This document shows, piece by piece, positions 35,126 to 45,717 of a stretch of DNA of 64,000 bases. Position numbers and translations under genes: made by a program. Every line of letters starts with the position of its first letter. The stretch's first letter is position 1. The DNA is from Jackrogersella multiformis (Eukaryota; Ascomycota; Sordariomycetes; Xylariales; Hypoxylaceae), in the NCBI GenBank assembly GCA_902806575.1, contig CADCXD010000005.1, forward strand, positions 2,728,001 through 2,792,000, read 5' to 3'. The notes under the pieces are model-generated. The model ran no database searches. It was given only the letters and a program-made list of their open reading frames with translations, and was not told where the DNA came from.

Positions 35126-36301
35126 TTAGGCCTTCCGTTTCTTAGATGGGGGTTGGGCACCATTGGCTTTAGGCTTCTCTTCCTCCTCATCGTCATCGCC
35201 CATCTCGTCATCCTCGTCTTCGAAGTCGATGTCGCTAACATCAACTTCTTGAGCTTGGCCTGCGGACATATTAGTAATGCTTAACCTCGCGAATAAAATT
35301 TGACTTACTGAAGTACTTGATAGCGTTGGGCCAGAGATCATCGCTGATAGCGAGAGTGACTTCTTCGCCATCCGGGAAGATCTCAAGTGCCAAGGGGTCA
35401 TCATCCTCGTCGTCATCATCTTCAGCGTCTTCTATCCCTTTCAGCTCGGGAATCTTGCCTGCAGCTCTTTCAGCTCGCCTCTTTTCATCTTCCTCGTTAG
35501 CAAGACGGCTCTCCTCCACGGAGATGTTCAGGCCGCGATACCCAAACCAGCCGAATAAGGAAGTTCCACCTAGACCTGTAGCATCAATCTTCTCCTTCAG
35601 CGCCCTCTCGTCGGGGGTGTAATCCTTTTCCTTCTTGATCTTTGTGCTATCCGCCGGGCCTTGCTTCTTGTCATGTTCCCAGATCTTCACGACCAGGTCG
35701 AGCATTCCTTGGGTGAGATCCTTCTCCGGCGACTTCCACTTGATAGGGACTGGCTCACTGACCAGGTCCTCTATGCCATCCTTGGAGAGACGGTACCAGA
35801 ACTTCTTCTCGAGGACCTTATCTTCGAACCACTCATTCTCGGAAAATTCAAGCTTGATAGATATACTGCGAGGGTCTCCCTTGCCACCATCCTCAATCTC
35901 GAAATGTGAGACCGAGACGGAAGCCAGTGAGGACAAAAGCACCGCAGAGTCACTAGGTTGGATGTATTGGTCGAGATCAGGGGGTGCCTGCTCAAAGACT
36001 AATGCCCAGAAGTTGGGAATCTTGGCGACCAGTTGTGCTCTCTTCTCATAAAGAGACTTGCTAAGAGTAACTTGTTGGCGGACTAAAGGAAGTGTCAGTA
36101 GCCATTTACATTTTCTTCAGCTCACGAATCTAGGCCTCGTCTATGCTGTAAAGTAGCGCCTCAAGATGCGCCTTGAGACGAAACTATCGATTCCGAGCAG
36201 AAGGAAGACTTACTTATTTCCGTCTCGACATCGTCAAAGTCCTTCTCGAGGTCCATCAACTCCTCGTAAGTGGCGATAGCCACGTCAACCTCGTCACCCA
36301 T
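35126..36301 (-). CDS. NAP-family histone chaperone (SET/VPS75 type)
   Basis: Three exons give 331 residues: 36301-36214, 36082-35309 and 35259-35126. The introns are 131 and 49 bases. The first exon starts a helix (ATYEELMDLEKDF) that continues across the intron into QQVTLSKSLYEKRAQ, the long dimerisation helix of the family. The NAP fold follows, with IPNFWALVFEQ and LFGWFGYRG. The tail is very acidic (EDEDDEMGDDDEEEE) and ends in a basic PPSKKRKA, a likely nuclear localisation signal. Such proteins bind H3-H4, and Vps75 also supports the Rtt109 acetyltransferase. The acidic tail and nuclear signal fit this role. Confidence 0.9.
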
Positions 36302-37034
36302 GATTGTAGTATACAAATTTTATGATATTTGCAAACGGTAGACCGATATAAAGAGTAAAATTGTTGTAAAAGAAACGTCCAGAGAAGCTTGAATCACGTC
36401 GCACTAGAATTTTTAACAGGAAGAGAGAAAAATTTCGTGAGTACCTAGGTAGAGAGAAAAAATTCTCGTCGATCGGTCAACTCCCGCTATTGGTTGACAA
36501 GGCTAGCACAAGGAAGGTACCCTGGCAGCTTGGACGATTGTCCCGTCGCGAACAAGGTTGGGACACTTCCCGCAAAGTCTTGGCAACCATATATGTACCG
36601 TTTTATACAGCCAAATTCATTTTTAAACTTTGCAGATGTTAAATTTTCTTAGATTTTGGTTAGGCTTTTATAATCTTTAAGTTATGAACAGTTATGATGA
36701 TCCGTTTTCATAAGAAACTTGGGTTAACATACGGTGTATAAAAAGGATTACTGTAAGGTGTCGGCACTACGGATAAATGCATGCCACAATATGATGGATC
36801 ATAAAGATTACTTACTATGTAAGTAGGTACATTAACCTCTCCTCCAGCCAGCACGGAATACCTACCTAGGTATTCAAATAACTGTACTAACTACCTACTG
36901 CTCGACCAGAGTTATACGAGGGGTTGACCAGCCCCCTTTAAATAAGTACTCTACCAATTCAACAAACAATAATTTATCCTGTAGTCCTACAGCCACCTCC
37001 ACTGCTTCTCTTGCTCTTATACTACTATCATGTT
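36302..37034. other. Intergenic region between minus-strand genes
   Basis: 733 AT-rich bases holding the chaperone promoter and the 3' end of the small membrane-protein gene. A TACCTACCTAGGTA motif lies at 36860-36873. No supported gene. Confidence 0.55.
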
Positions 37035-37351
37035 TTATCCCTCCATGCCGGCGCCTCGTAGTTGAGTCAAGACGCCTCCGATATCAATGTTTCCGCCGGC
37101 GCTCTGCAAAATTGCAGCTACAGACCCTAGGCATGCAGAGTAAGTCAATGTAATAGACACTTAACAACACCGCCTCTGTTCGAACAAGAAATACCACCGA
37201 AATTTTCTAGGTGCATACCTGCAGTGATGCCCGCAATCAAACCTGCGCCACCAAGCCCTGCGAGGAAAGAGCCTGCTATAGCCGGGCCAAGTACTGCGTT
37301 GAGTATTGCCCTCAAGGCAGCACCTAAGGCTGTGCCAATAATATTTCCCAT
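37035..37351 (-). CDS. Small Gly/Ala-rich membrane protein, IFI6/IFI27 (ISG12)-like
   Basis: Two exons, 37351-37219 and 37126-37035, with a 92-base intron (gtatgc...cctag). The product is only 74 residues and nearly all hydrophobic or small: MGNIIGTALGAALRAIL, then GPAIAGSFLAGLGGAG, then across the junction GITAGSVAAILQSAGG. The AGSxAAxxQS core and the Gly/Ala helices resemble the interferon-induced 6-16 family, which also has fungal members. In animals these are mitochondrial or ER membrane proteins linked to apoptosis and antiviral defence. Gly2 could be myristoylated. Reading through the intron instead gives an unrelated hydrophilic tail, which argues for splicing. The function in fungi is not known. 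Confidence 0.6.
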
Positions 37352-38223
37352 GTCGAAATAATGAGCTGTAGGTAATTGGTGAAGAGGCTATCGAATGTCC
37401 TCGACTTATTGTACTTTGCAAAGAATGTGTAATAAAGCAGCCCAAGATAGAATGTTTGAGATCTTTGGAGATCTTTCGTGTTGTTGTTCACTTTGCTTAC
37501 AACCTTGGAAGCGGAGAGGATAACAAGGTTGTCTACGGATGGATATTAAGGGATTTATATATTCATTCTTGGAGATAGAGTAAAGCTTCGGCATCAATGA
37601 AGATTGGATGCCTTTTCCGTTTGAATCGACAACCAGTATAACTGTTTGTAAACAACGGGAGACTTGCAGCTGCTTATATCGAATCATTCGTTTGATGTGC
37701 TATGGCGTTAAAACCACTGTATACCTAGGTATTCACAACCACCACTCGCGGGGAACTACGTGTAATTCAAAGGGTAAAGCTACATACCTAGGTACCTATG
37801 TACACGTGTGAGTTGACCGGTCATTCTGTCATATATCATATCATATCATGAAGTGATACTGTTATTCGGGTTTTTGCTTTTAAAGATATTAAGATATTGC
37901 ATTAAACCAGTTTAAGATAGCATGCGGGTAGGGTGGGCCAATGCAGGTCCAGACCTTCCAAGGTTACCTACCGGTAGAATCTTGGAACGATACAGATGGG
38001 GTAGACTTAGATACCCACCCGCCGCCCCGTCGCCCCGTCGGGGATCCACTTCTAGCGGGCGGTCGCATAAGGCAAAAAAATAATTATCTTCAACCGTTTA
38101 TCAATCGCATGTACCATTCACAGTGCTACGTCGCATAGAGTCCCGCCGCATTTCGATAGTACCTACCTAACCCTCCGCCTATTTTTGTAAGATCTCAAGA
38201 TTCTTCCAAGGCTACACAGCAAA
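37352..38223. promoter_or_regulatory. Shared upstream region of the IFI6-like gene and TIM22
   Basis: 872 bases between two divergent genes. It contains TACCTAGGTA copies (37721-37731, 37785-37799), an ATATCATATCATATCATG short tandem (37831-37849) and a CGCCCCGTCGCCCCGTCGG direct repeat (38023-38041). No open frame of interest. Confidence 0.45.
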
Positions 38224-38892
38224 ATGAACGGTCTACCTGGAGCCGGAGCCGGAGCCGGCGCGCCTGCGGGCCAAGGACAATACGATCCAAACGACCCCAA
38301 CCTCAAACGAGTTTGTCTCCCCTCCTCAAAACGACTCTACCGGGGGGTCGCGATTTGCTAACTAGGAAAAAAACCAGCTAAACGCGATGATGGAGTCCTG
38401 CTTTGGCAAAGCCGCAATCTCGGGCGTGATGGGTTTCGGTATGGGCGGTCTATTTGGAATATTCATGGCTTCCGTACGAATACCCATACCCACAGTCATC
38501 CATACCGCCAAGAACGTATTTCTAACCAGCCACCACAGATGTCCTACGATACACCCTTCCACACCCCCGGAGGGGGCGCAGCGCCGACGCCGATATCCTC
38601 GCTCCCGCTCCGCCAGCAGCTCAAGGTCGGCTTCAAGGACATGGGCTCGCGGTCGTACAGCACGGCCAAGAACTTCGGGCTCGTCGGCCTGATGTTCGCC
38701 GGCATCGAGTGCGGCATCGAAGGGTACCGAGCCAAGAACGACATCTTCAACGGCACGGCTGCGGGCTGCCTGACGGGAGGCATCCTGGCGCGGGGCGGCG
38801 GTCCCACGGCTGTCGCCGGCGGCTGCGCGGCGTTTGCCGCCTTCAGCGCTGCTATAGATGTCTGGTTGCGGCAGCCGAAGGATGATGAATGA
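38224..38892 (+). CDS. tim22: Mitochondrial inner membrane translocase subunit TIM22
   Basis: Three exons, 38224-38310, 38378-38473 and 38539-38892, give 178 residues. The introns are 67 and 65 bases. The N-terminus is Gly/Ala/Pro-rich (GAGAGAGAPAG). The Tim17/22/23 fold follows: MMESCFGKAAISGVMGFGMGGLFGIFMAS joins to MSYDTP, and then come three more Gly-rich transmembrane helices, including GLMFAGIECGIEGYRAK and the typical NGTAAGCLTGGILA. TIM22 forms the channel that inserts carrier proteins into the inner membrane. The Cys in the first helix and the Cys in AGIECGIEG fit the conserved disulfide pair. Length and motif order are standard. Confidence 0.93.
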
Positions 38893-39328
38893 CGAGGGGA
38901 GGGGAGAGGAAACAAAAATTTCGGGAGTATGCTGTATGATTATGAGGAATGGTCCTTTTGACGACTGCCGAGGACACCGGTATGGCGTTGGTTCACGAGT
39001 TGCATAGCATCGCGGCGTTACGGTTTGCGCACATCAATAGAAGGGGTGGTGGTGGTCACATTCTCCACTTAGGATCTCGATCGTATAGTTGGAAGACATA
39101 CATCATGCAAATACAAACTGGTGGTGTCTGGCTAGGGGATAGCCAAGCTCATCCACAATAAAGTAATGAATGCATATATCGAGTTGCTTGTCTGCTTGTT
39201 TAGATGCTGTGACTAATGACAAGTGGAGACACGATGAGTTTGCTAGGGCGGACAGTCAACGATATACATATAGTACCCAGTAATCCACCGCCGTAATATG
39301 ACCGAATCGTTCACGATGGTTCAATTAG
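38893..39328. other. Intergenic region between TIM22 and the tRNA gene
   Basis: 436 bases with the TIM22 3' UTR. A 70-codon frame at 38949-39161 looks like chance. The upstream flank of the tRNA shows nothing special. Confidence 0.55.
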
Positions 39329-39429
39329 TCCGAAGTGGTGTAGTGGCCAACATTTGACGCTCTCAAACATTGGATTGGAAAGATCTGATTAGAACCGTCA
39401 AGCCCGGGGTTCGATTCCCTGCTTCGGAG
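39329..39429 (+). tRNA. tRNA-Glu (CTC) with a 29-base intron
   Basis: The acceptor stem TCCGAAG pairs with CTTCGGA (7 of 7), with discriminator G at 39429. The anticodon stem TGACG (39355-39359) pairs with CGTCA (39396-39400). The loop is C, T, then CTC as anticodon (39362-39364), then A, with the intron after position 37 (39366-39394). The T arm has TTCGATT between CGGGG and CCCTG. The spliced sequence matches the usual fungal tRNA-Glu pattern. Internal A and B boxes are present. Confidence 0.93.
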
Positions 39430-39430
39430 G

Positions 39431-39437
39431 TTTTTTT
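39431..39437 (+). terminator. RNA polymerase III terminator of tRNA-Glu
   Basis: A run of seven T starts two bases after the mature tRNA end, as expected for Pol III termination. Confidence 0.85.
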
Positions 39438-40187
39438 ATTTTTACTTTTTGTCGTTTCTTCCTTTTCCTCTATTTTCCCAAATTTGTTTGATGTGGGTGC
39501 CAGTTAGTATAAATTCTTTACTTACGTTTTAGGCCCACTAATAGACTGCAATAGAAATACGAGGGTCAAGAAATGTCGATGGATTACTGTTTAAAAGACA
39601 TCTTATCTTAGTGACATTTATTTGGTTGAGACAACCTACAAGCTACCATGAAGCTACTGGCAACCGCCCTAACTCTATTTGCCACCATCATTAATAGTTG
39701 AGACTATTGGTCAGGGGCAGCGCCTTATTCGAAGAATATTAGGCCTTCACGTACGCCGCCGGCTCCAAGCTCGTTGAGTTCATCGATTGGTCGTACGAAT
39801 ACCAGAGGGAGATCGAACAGTGAAAGGAAAGGCAACGAAAAGAAGAGAAGAGTAGAGTAGAGGGAGGGACATTAGGTAGCTGGATTAAACTTTTTTCTCT
39901 TCGTTTGCTTTTTCAAGCTGAATAGCTGCAAGGGTAGTCTAGCTCATATTCAATGGTGCCGTTTCGTAAAATCATCCATCACCTAGCCGTACCATTTCAC
40001 AAGCCTGTTTGTCCACATCTTAAAAATCAAGAACGTCCTTATAGAGCCTCTATCCATGTCTTATGCGGTTCTGCAGCGCTTCGCTCGCCAGAAACAGTGC
40101 CATAACCTAATCAACCCGCAGGGGGGAAACGCCAACTCCGATTGATACAATTATTAGACCGTGTAGAATCGTGAATCTTTGGTCGCT
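39438..40187. other. Intergenic region between tRNA-Glu and the GH16 gene
   Basis: 750 bases. The only item of note is a possible decayed secreted-protein gene at 39648-39823, listed separately. The remainder should include the GH16 3' UTR. Confidence 0.5.
39648..39823 (+). pseudogene. Possible relic of a small secreted protein gene
   Basis: An ATG at 39648 begins MKLLATALTLFATIINS, a near-ideal signal peptide, and then a stop. From about 39729 another frame reads FEEY, stop, then AFTYAAGSKLVEFIDWSYEY and a second stop at 39821. The amphipathic, codon-like quality of the second part suggests decay of a once continuous gene, but no homologue is known to me and splicing does not join the parts in frame. 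Chance is possible. Confidence 0.2.
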
Positions 40188-41586
40188 TTAGGAAGCCTTG
40201 TAGACATCAAACGCTCCAAACTCCCAATACGCTTCGGTAAACGCCGTCGGGTTATTAGCGACATAATCGGTGCAGTTACTGGGACCTGTGAATGTTTAGC
40301 AATCCGACTCATAGAAAATAAATACCTAAGGAGGAGGAAGCGAGTAAAGAGGATGACTTACATCCGCTTGAAGCGTACACGCCGCCAGCGTACTGTCCAC
40401 AGAGGTCAATGTTGACGATGATACTCTGGTTCTTGAAGTGCGAGCTGATATCGCAATCCGTATTTGGGAAGTCAGCAGCAGCTGAGCCCCAGCTGCTTGG
40501 GTCCGGGCTCCGAGCCGTAATATCGGCCGGAATTCCGTCCCTTCCGAACTGCCATACGCGAATACCCTCACTACGCCACTCCATAGCCATAATACCACCC
40601 TGAGCATCGTTGTAGGCACTGCCATACGTATCTGCTGCGGTTTTAACACCACATCCGGCGTTGCTATTGGTGGCGTTGTGACAGTCATTGGCAAGAGATG
40701 AGCCGCTCATTATGCGCTTGACCTTCATCGCGCACTCATCTGTCGTGTGCAGCGTCATCTGATTACCATCCGTGGCCTTGTTCACAGCCTCCATCACGTC
40801 AATCTCTCCATTCTCTGGCCAGTTGTTAGGGTCGACAAGCCACAAGGCCGGCCAGGTTCCACATCCATAAGGGGTGTGCTTCACGTCGAAAATGAACAGG
40901 CCATTGTCATACTGCGTCTTAGACTGAACCCGCACGGAAAAGCGGCCAGTCGACGCATCCGGGTTAGAGGTCGGGCCAACGCTGGTGTCGACCTTCAAAA
41001 CTGCCGAATCTGTGGTCGCATATGTGAGGTTCTAAGTGAATGGTTAGTGTGATCGTTGGAGAGCTGGAGCAATTCAGCACATACCAGCTGTGTAGCCCGT
41101 GCCTGTGGGACGTAATGAACGAATCCTTCAGCCGGGTCGTACCCCTCGAAATAATCGAACTTGTCGAAGAAAGATGTTCCGGTGTCTAAAAAGAAAAGAG
41201 GGAAAAAGAGTTAGTCAAGCTGATAATTCATCATATTCTCACTCAGTTTAGCTGGGTAGCCTACATTGATCCGATAAGGAGTAGTTGAGCTTGGAATAAT
41301 CTGGGTATCGGTTTGCCTTGGCGACCTCGACCGGGACGACAACGGCGATAATGATAATCACAACTAAAACCCCCGCGACAATGGCCCAGGTTCTCTTTCT
41401 CCAGTACCTCGGATTCCACCAGGGCTCTGCTCGTTCGTAGGCCATGTTTCCTCGCCGCGGTAATTGCCTTTCCGTCGAATAGTATGGCGGTGGTCCAGAT
41501 ACCATTTCGACCGGGCCGTCAGTATCTCTAACTTGAAAGGAAGCAGGGCCAGCCTTTGGCTGAAAGTTCGAATTCTCCCAACCCAT
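40188..41586 (-). CDS. Membrane-anchored GH16 endo-1,3(4)-beta-glucanase-like enzyme
   Basis: Four exons give 396 residues: 41586-41265, 41185-41085, 41031-40362 and 40285-40188. The introns are 79, 53 and 76 bases, all phase-consistent. The start is the ATG at 41586 (MGWENSNF). Residues 1-66 are cytosolic, 67-88 form one transmembrane helix (AIVAGVLVVIIIIAVVVPVEV), and the rest is outside, so this is a type II membrane protein. The GH16 catalytic motif NGEIDVMEAV carries both active-site Glu, preceded by GTWPALWLVDPNNWP. The end of the domain (FTEAYWEFGAFDVYK) is encoded by the last exon. It should cut or remodel beta-glucans in the cell wall. Exact linkage preference cannot be read from sequence. 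Confidence 0.93.
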
Positions 41587-42218
41587 ATTTGTATAAATGT
41601 ACGAGATAAGCTCGTAAAGAAGCTCCAACTAGAATCGCTTGGCGACCGTTAAGACGAAGGAATGCAAGTGATATTTAGCTGCGCCGCAGACTTGCTGATA
41701 TGTACTAGGCTAATATCCAACTAGGGTAGGGTAGCGATTCCGATAGAAAAAGGTGACTCTTCTTTAGAACGACTGTGTGCTCTTTCGATTTAGGTATTCA
41801 AGGACCTGCCAAAGATTGTGTGAGGCTTCTAGCCGTGATGTTTTGTTGGAGTTGGTTGGTATGTGATAAGTTTAAAAAGACAAGCTTAATGGAAGGCAGG
41901 CAACATTCAATGTTTAATGGATGTGGCATGTCAAAAAGTTGTTGGTTGCACACCTGGGCAGTTAGGCTTAGACAGGTACCTAAGGTAAGGAGGTACGGTA
42001 CTTGATTGAATTAACCTTGAGCTTTGAGATGTTCTAAGGTTCTAAGGTTATTCAGGGTAGGTACCTAGGTCCTAGGTAGGTAGTAAACACCTTGTTGTCA
42101 CGCAACCATCGACTGGATAGAGCAGAGACGATACGAACTTAGACCCTTCTAAGCCCCTCTTAATTCCAAATGTTGTAAGTCGCTGCCTATGGTTATCCAT
42201 GGATGTACCTATACCGGG

Positions 42219-42259
42219 CTACCTACCTAAGGTACCTGTAGGTAGGTACCTAGGTAAGT
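42219..42259. repeat. Palindromic TACCTAGGTA-type cluster
   Basis: One of the densest copies: CTACCTACCTAAGGTACCTG followed at once by its near-complement TAGGTAGGTACCTAGGTAAG. It can form a long imperfect hairpin. Confidence 0.7.
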
Positions 42260-42432
42260 ATACTGCATTTTACATACCACAATCTCAACACCATCACCTC
42301 TTAAACCTCCTACCTACCTAGGTACACTAGGTGATCTTGCAACACCAAAAAACCCTGAACTAGACGAACCGAAGAAGGCTGACGCGTTAGAAGTTCCACG
42401 TTCGGTCCATCAAAGCAACTACCTAGGTAATC

Positions 42433-42712
42433 ATGCCGACGATGCCCCCCGGCCTATCTTCCGGACATACGTAAGTGGCAGAGTGGGTGGGTGGTGTGGT
42501 GCGTTAGCTCGAATGACACATCGGTTTCTCTCCCGAACCGCAGGGAAGATATGCCCTTTTTAAGCTATCGTCATACATACCCAGATACCTGGAGCCCTAA
42601 TTTAGGGGTTCATTCTGACTTTAATTTAGTGGGGACAAATATCAACCTAAAATCAGGTACAGATTACCCTAGGTACCTGTACCTACATATTTATAGCTTC
42701 GGTGCTTCCTAA
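42433..42712 (+). CDS. Weak candidate small gene with one intron
   Basis: An ATG at 42433 starts a 38-base exon (MPTMPPGLSSGH) that ends at a consensus gtaagt donor. A 73-base intron to ccgcag (42541-42543) rejoins in phase with EDMPFLSYRHTY and runs to a stop at 42712, 68 residues in all. The splice signals are good. The last third, however, is made of TACCTAGGTACC-type repeat, so a decayed gene or a non-coding transcript is as likely. No family recognised. Confidence 0.2.
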
Positions 42713-43780
42713 AGAACAAACGATCCATTGCCTTCGCATTTTTTCTCGTTACAAGTTACCTAGGCAAGTACCCACAGTTTATCTGTAGCGGGCGGGCCCT
42801 TGCAAAGGCGGATTTCGCAAAGATCTGATCCGCGTTACGATTAAGAAGTCAGAGCACAGCCCCGATGACGTGCGGCTAATTATCGATACGGCCTCTACGC
42901 TGTCAACTTAGAACCAATAGAAAAGAATGCCAAGAGATATGACCCGTGTTCTGGAACATCAACCGTACGAGATATTGAAAGCTCGAGTCTTATCGCCGCT
43001 TAAATATGGTTTGGGCTTGATCATTTTTTTACCACAGGATTTGCAAGTAATGTTAGTTGGCTATATGATATCTTTCTCTCTGGTCACGCCAGGAAGCAAT
43101 CGAGATTTGCGTATCCGACGCACAAGATGGTTGTCAGTCCAGGAACTCATCGCGACTGTTTGGAAAGGGAAAACACCATAGCGCGTGTCAAATGTGTACC
43201 TAGGTAGATATTAAGAATGAGCTACCTACATTGGTGGAGCTAGGTACCTAGGTAGCTGGTAGACCGTAGACGAAGGGTACGAAAATAGAAAGTGCGGGGC
43301 ATTGTGTGGTGTAGGTAATATGTACCCACCTATATCGCATCTAAACCTTGGGACCGTAAAACCTCTAACCTACAATACCTAAGGTTATTAACATCCACCA
43401 CATACACTAGTCACCCATAATATCTCTCGCAGCCCTACTTCTTACCCTGAAATAAAGGTGATGAGGCATCTCGCAAGATGTCTTGACTCCTGGACTGATT
43501 ACCTCCTGATGGACTGCCTCATCTCGCTCTACTCCCCTGAGCGTATTTGCTATGCCCACCTTACTCCCTTGATCGTTTAACTCGTTCCTTAGAAGACAAC
43601 GTTGTAAGCATGTAATAGTATGTGTCTTACTTCGTGATCCTCTTCGTGCTCAATGGATTTAAAACGTTACAACAACCTTTATTATCTGATAATAAGTTAC
43701 CTACCTAGCCTAGGTATCTAATGTCTTCATGATCACCCACGCTCACAGTAGCCATAGTCCCTCATCCATCGCCCTGCTTT

Positions 43781-45049
43781 CTATGTGCCATTAACTACAG
43801 CAACCAACTGCTCTACAACTACCGGCGCCTCTGTAGTTCGAAACACCTTAGAGGGTTTAGGAGATAGCAACCTGTTATATCTAACAAGGTTATACACCAC
43901 TTCTAGAACAACCGGAAAAAGCATGAAGAGCGGTGCCAAAATTGCGAATATGGAGAAGCCGTATGAAACAGCCATAAACCGAGGACTTTCCTTGATTTGG
44001 TCCGTAGCAAGCGCGACCTGCATTGCTGTCAGAACCAAGGCAATGAAAATGGTGACAGTAGCGAGAGAGGTGGCGTTATCCCGGACCAAGCTACTGTAGT
44101 TTTTCCAACCCCGAATGTACGAAGTAAACAACGGCCACTGGGTGAAACGGCTGCAGAAATTGAGTCGGGAGAGGCGTAGTTCCCCCCGATGAAAGCGCGG
44201 GTGTACATCAACTTCCTTATGTTGGGCGAGAATCTCCTCGGCAAACTTCTTCCAGTCATCCCATTGAACCCCTGAGTCTTTAGCCAGACAGGGAAGAAGA
44301 TGGTGCTCCATCGCAATCATAAAGTCGCTTTCGTAGGCAAGAAGACAAACATATGAGTAGAGGAAACCCAAAGCGCATTTCTGCAGCGCCATTTCGGGAC
44401 AAACGTCTCGGCAAAACTGAGATATATTCTCGGGTTTCTGTTCGCTCCTCGGAGACTCACTAGCACCGGCCCCATTGCTGTTTGGCGTTTTCATATTACT
44501 TGACCTATGATCACGCTGTGTCTGCACAGCCTCGCCGGTGATGACAGTAGTAGAGCCTTGTTGACATGCACACTTGTCTTTGCACTTGAGATGTTCATTC
44601 CAGACCATGAGATCAAGGAGGAAACGAGATAATGCCTTTATAAAGATACTTCCATCGTTTGCCCAAACGAGATGTAGATCCATACGCTCACTAAGTATAA
44701 TTTCCCTCCTTAAGATTATTTGGTGATGGAGTGGTACTGCTGGGCGTTTGCTTCCGACCGCCCAGAAGTATTAGAGAAATCCATATAATTTCTCAAGCGA
44801 TAGCTCTGTTGACAGAAATATGCGTGGGTTACCTCTCGGGATCTGAACTTGGCCATTGGCATCACAGAAAGTGGCTAGGAAATTGTCGATGGAGCTTCGA
44901 GCCTCGTTCGGCTGGTCCGCTTGGGCGTTCAGCTAGAGCAAATTGGTAGTTAACTGCCGCCGCATCTGTTAGAATGTACGAAAATGCTCATCAAAACTTC
45001 GTCTTACGGTAATACCAGAAATACCCATAGTCTTAATGAACATCACCAT
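43781..45049 (-). pseudogene. Fungal two-TM protein of unknown function, interrupted by one stop codon
   Basis: The 43781-44683 frame (300 residues) has the layout of an uncharacterised fungal family. It starts MDLHLVWANDG with IFIKALSRFLLD, has a central HPRFHRGELRLSRLNF, a SLVRDNATSLATV loop and two C-terminal helices (FIALVLTAMQVALA, IFAILAPLFMLFPVVLEVVY). The same frame continues upstream of the ATG through plausible protein (PAVPLHHQIILRREIILSER) to 44932. The only break is a TAA at 44771-44773. A 75-base intron (45007-44933, gtaaga...ctag) joins to a possible first exon with ATGs at 45049 and 45028. Either the gene is broken by this stop, or a shorter protein is made from 44683. It lies head to head with the NLR gene. 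Confidence 0.6.
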
Positions 45050-45717
45050 GGGACTAGATATGGCTCTAGAGTGTAGGAAAATGGACAACGAGTAGTATCG
45101 GTTGTTAGTTTAGTTAGCACACCTTTAGAAAGTCGGATGTAGGTACGAAATTCTTTTGGATACTTTAGGCAGTCTTGATGACCTAACCTAGGAAACTTGG
45201 ACTATTTTCTTTTTCGAATCAGAGAACAGAGGCTGCTATGAATACCTACTCCGAGATAAGCCACAATGACAATCATATACAGAAAAAAGGTTAAAAAAGA
45301 AAGTGCTAGTGGTATCTACATGTCCAGGCAGCCAGGGTGGCTGGGTGGGCATGAGACCAGCTAAACAGTGTCTACTCTTGGCTCGTAAGCCACGGCGGCG
45401 AAGTGTCTCGCTATGGTATTAGGCCAACCACTGTGTATAGGTCATCGACTGGACGACTGACTGGTACTCGGTAGTGGTGTTTATTGGATCTAGTATATGC
45501 ACCGTGGCGCTTTGTACGGGATAAGCCCACCTCCGCCAACGCATAGCCCGGCCTAGATACTGTGTATCTTACGAAATGCAGTTGATTCCCGACGATTTCT
45601 TAAACCGATCGCGAGCTGCTCTTCACCTGTAGAGTATGAAATATTGCGCTTTACGAGAAATCTTACAGACGGCATGTCTTCCAGCACGACAGCTAGACTC
45701 TGCTGATACCAGGAACG
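45050..45717. promoter_or_regulatory. Shared upstream region of the two-TM gene and the NLR gene
   Basis: 668 bases between two divergent genes. No palindromic repeat cluster and no frame of interest. It probably holds both promoters. Confidence 0.45.

Larger units (their letters stand above)
41587..43780. other. Intergenic region rich in palindromic motifs
   Basis: 2.2 kb between the GH16 start and the two-TM gene stop. Dense TACCTAGGTA-type clusters occur at 42057-42083, 42219-42259, 42308-42323 and 43196-43256. It contains one weak spliced candidate (42433-42712). An 84-codon frame at 42927-43181 shows no family signal. Confidence 0.5.

Noticed and set aside
42927..43181. 84-codon frame
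   Set aside because: No recognisable features, flanked by palindromic repeats. Length within chance expectation for a 64 kb window.
44933..45007. Idea that the stop in the two-TM gene is removed by splicing
   Set aside because: A possible frame-neutral excision (gtcaac...ggaag, near 44740-44810) has poor splice sites and would delete a conserved-looking segment, so a true nonsense codon is simpler.
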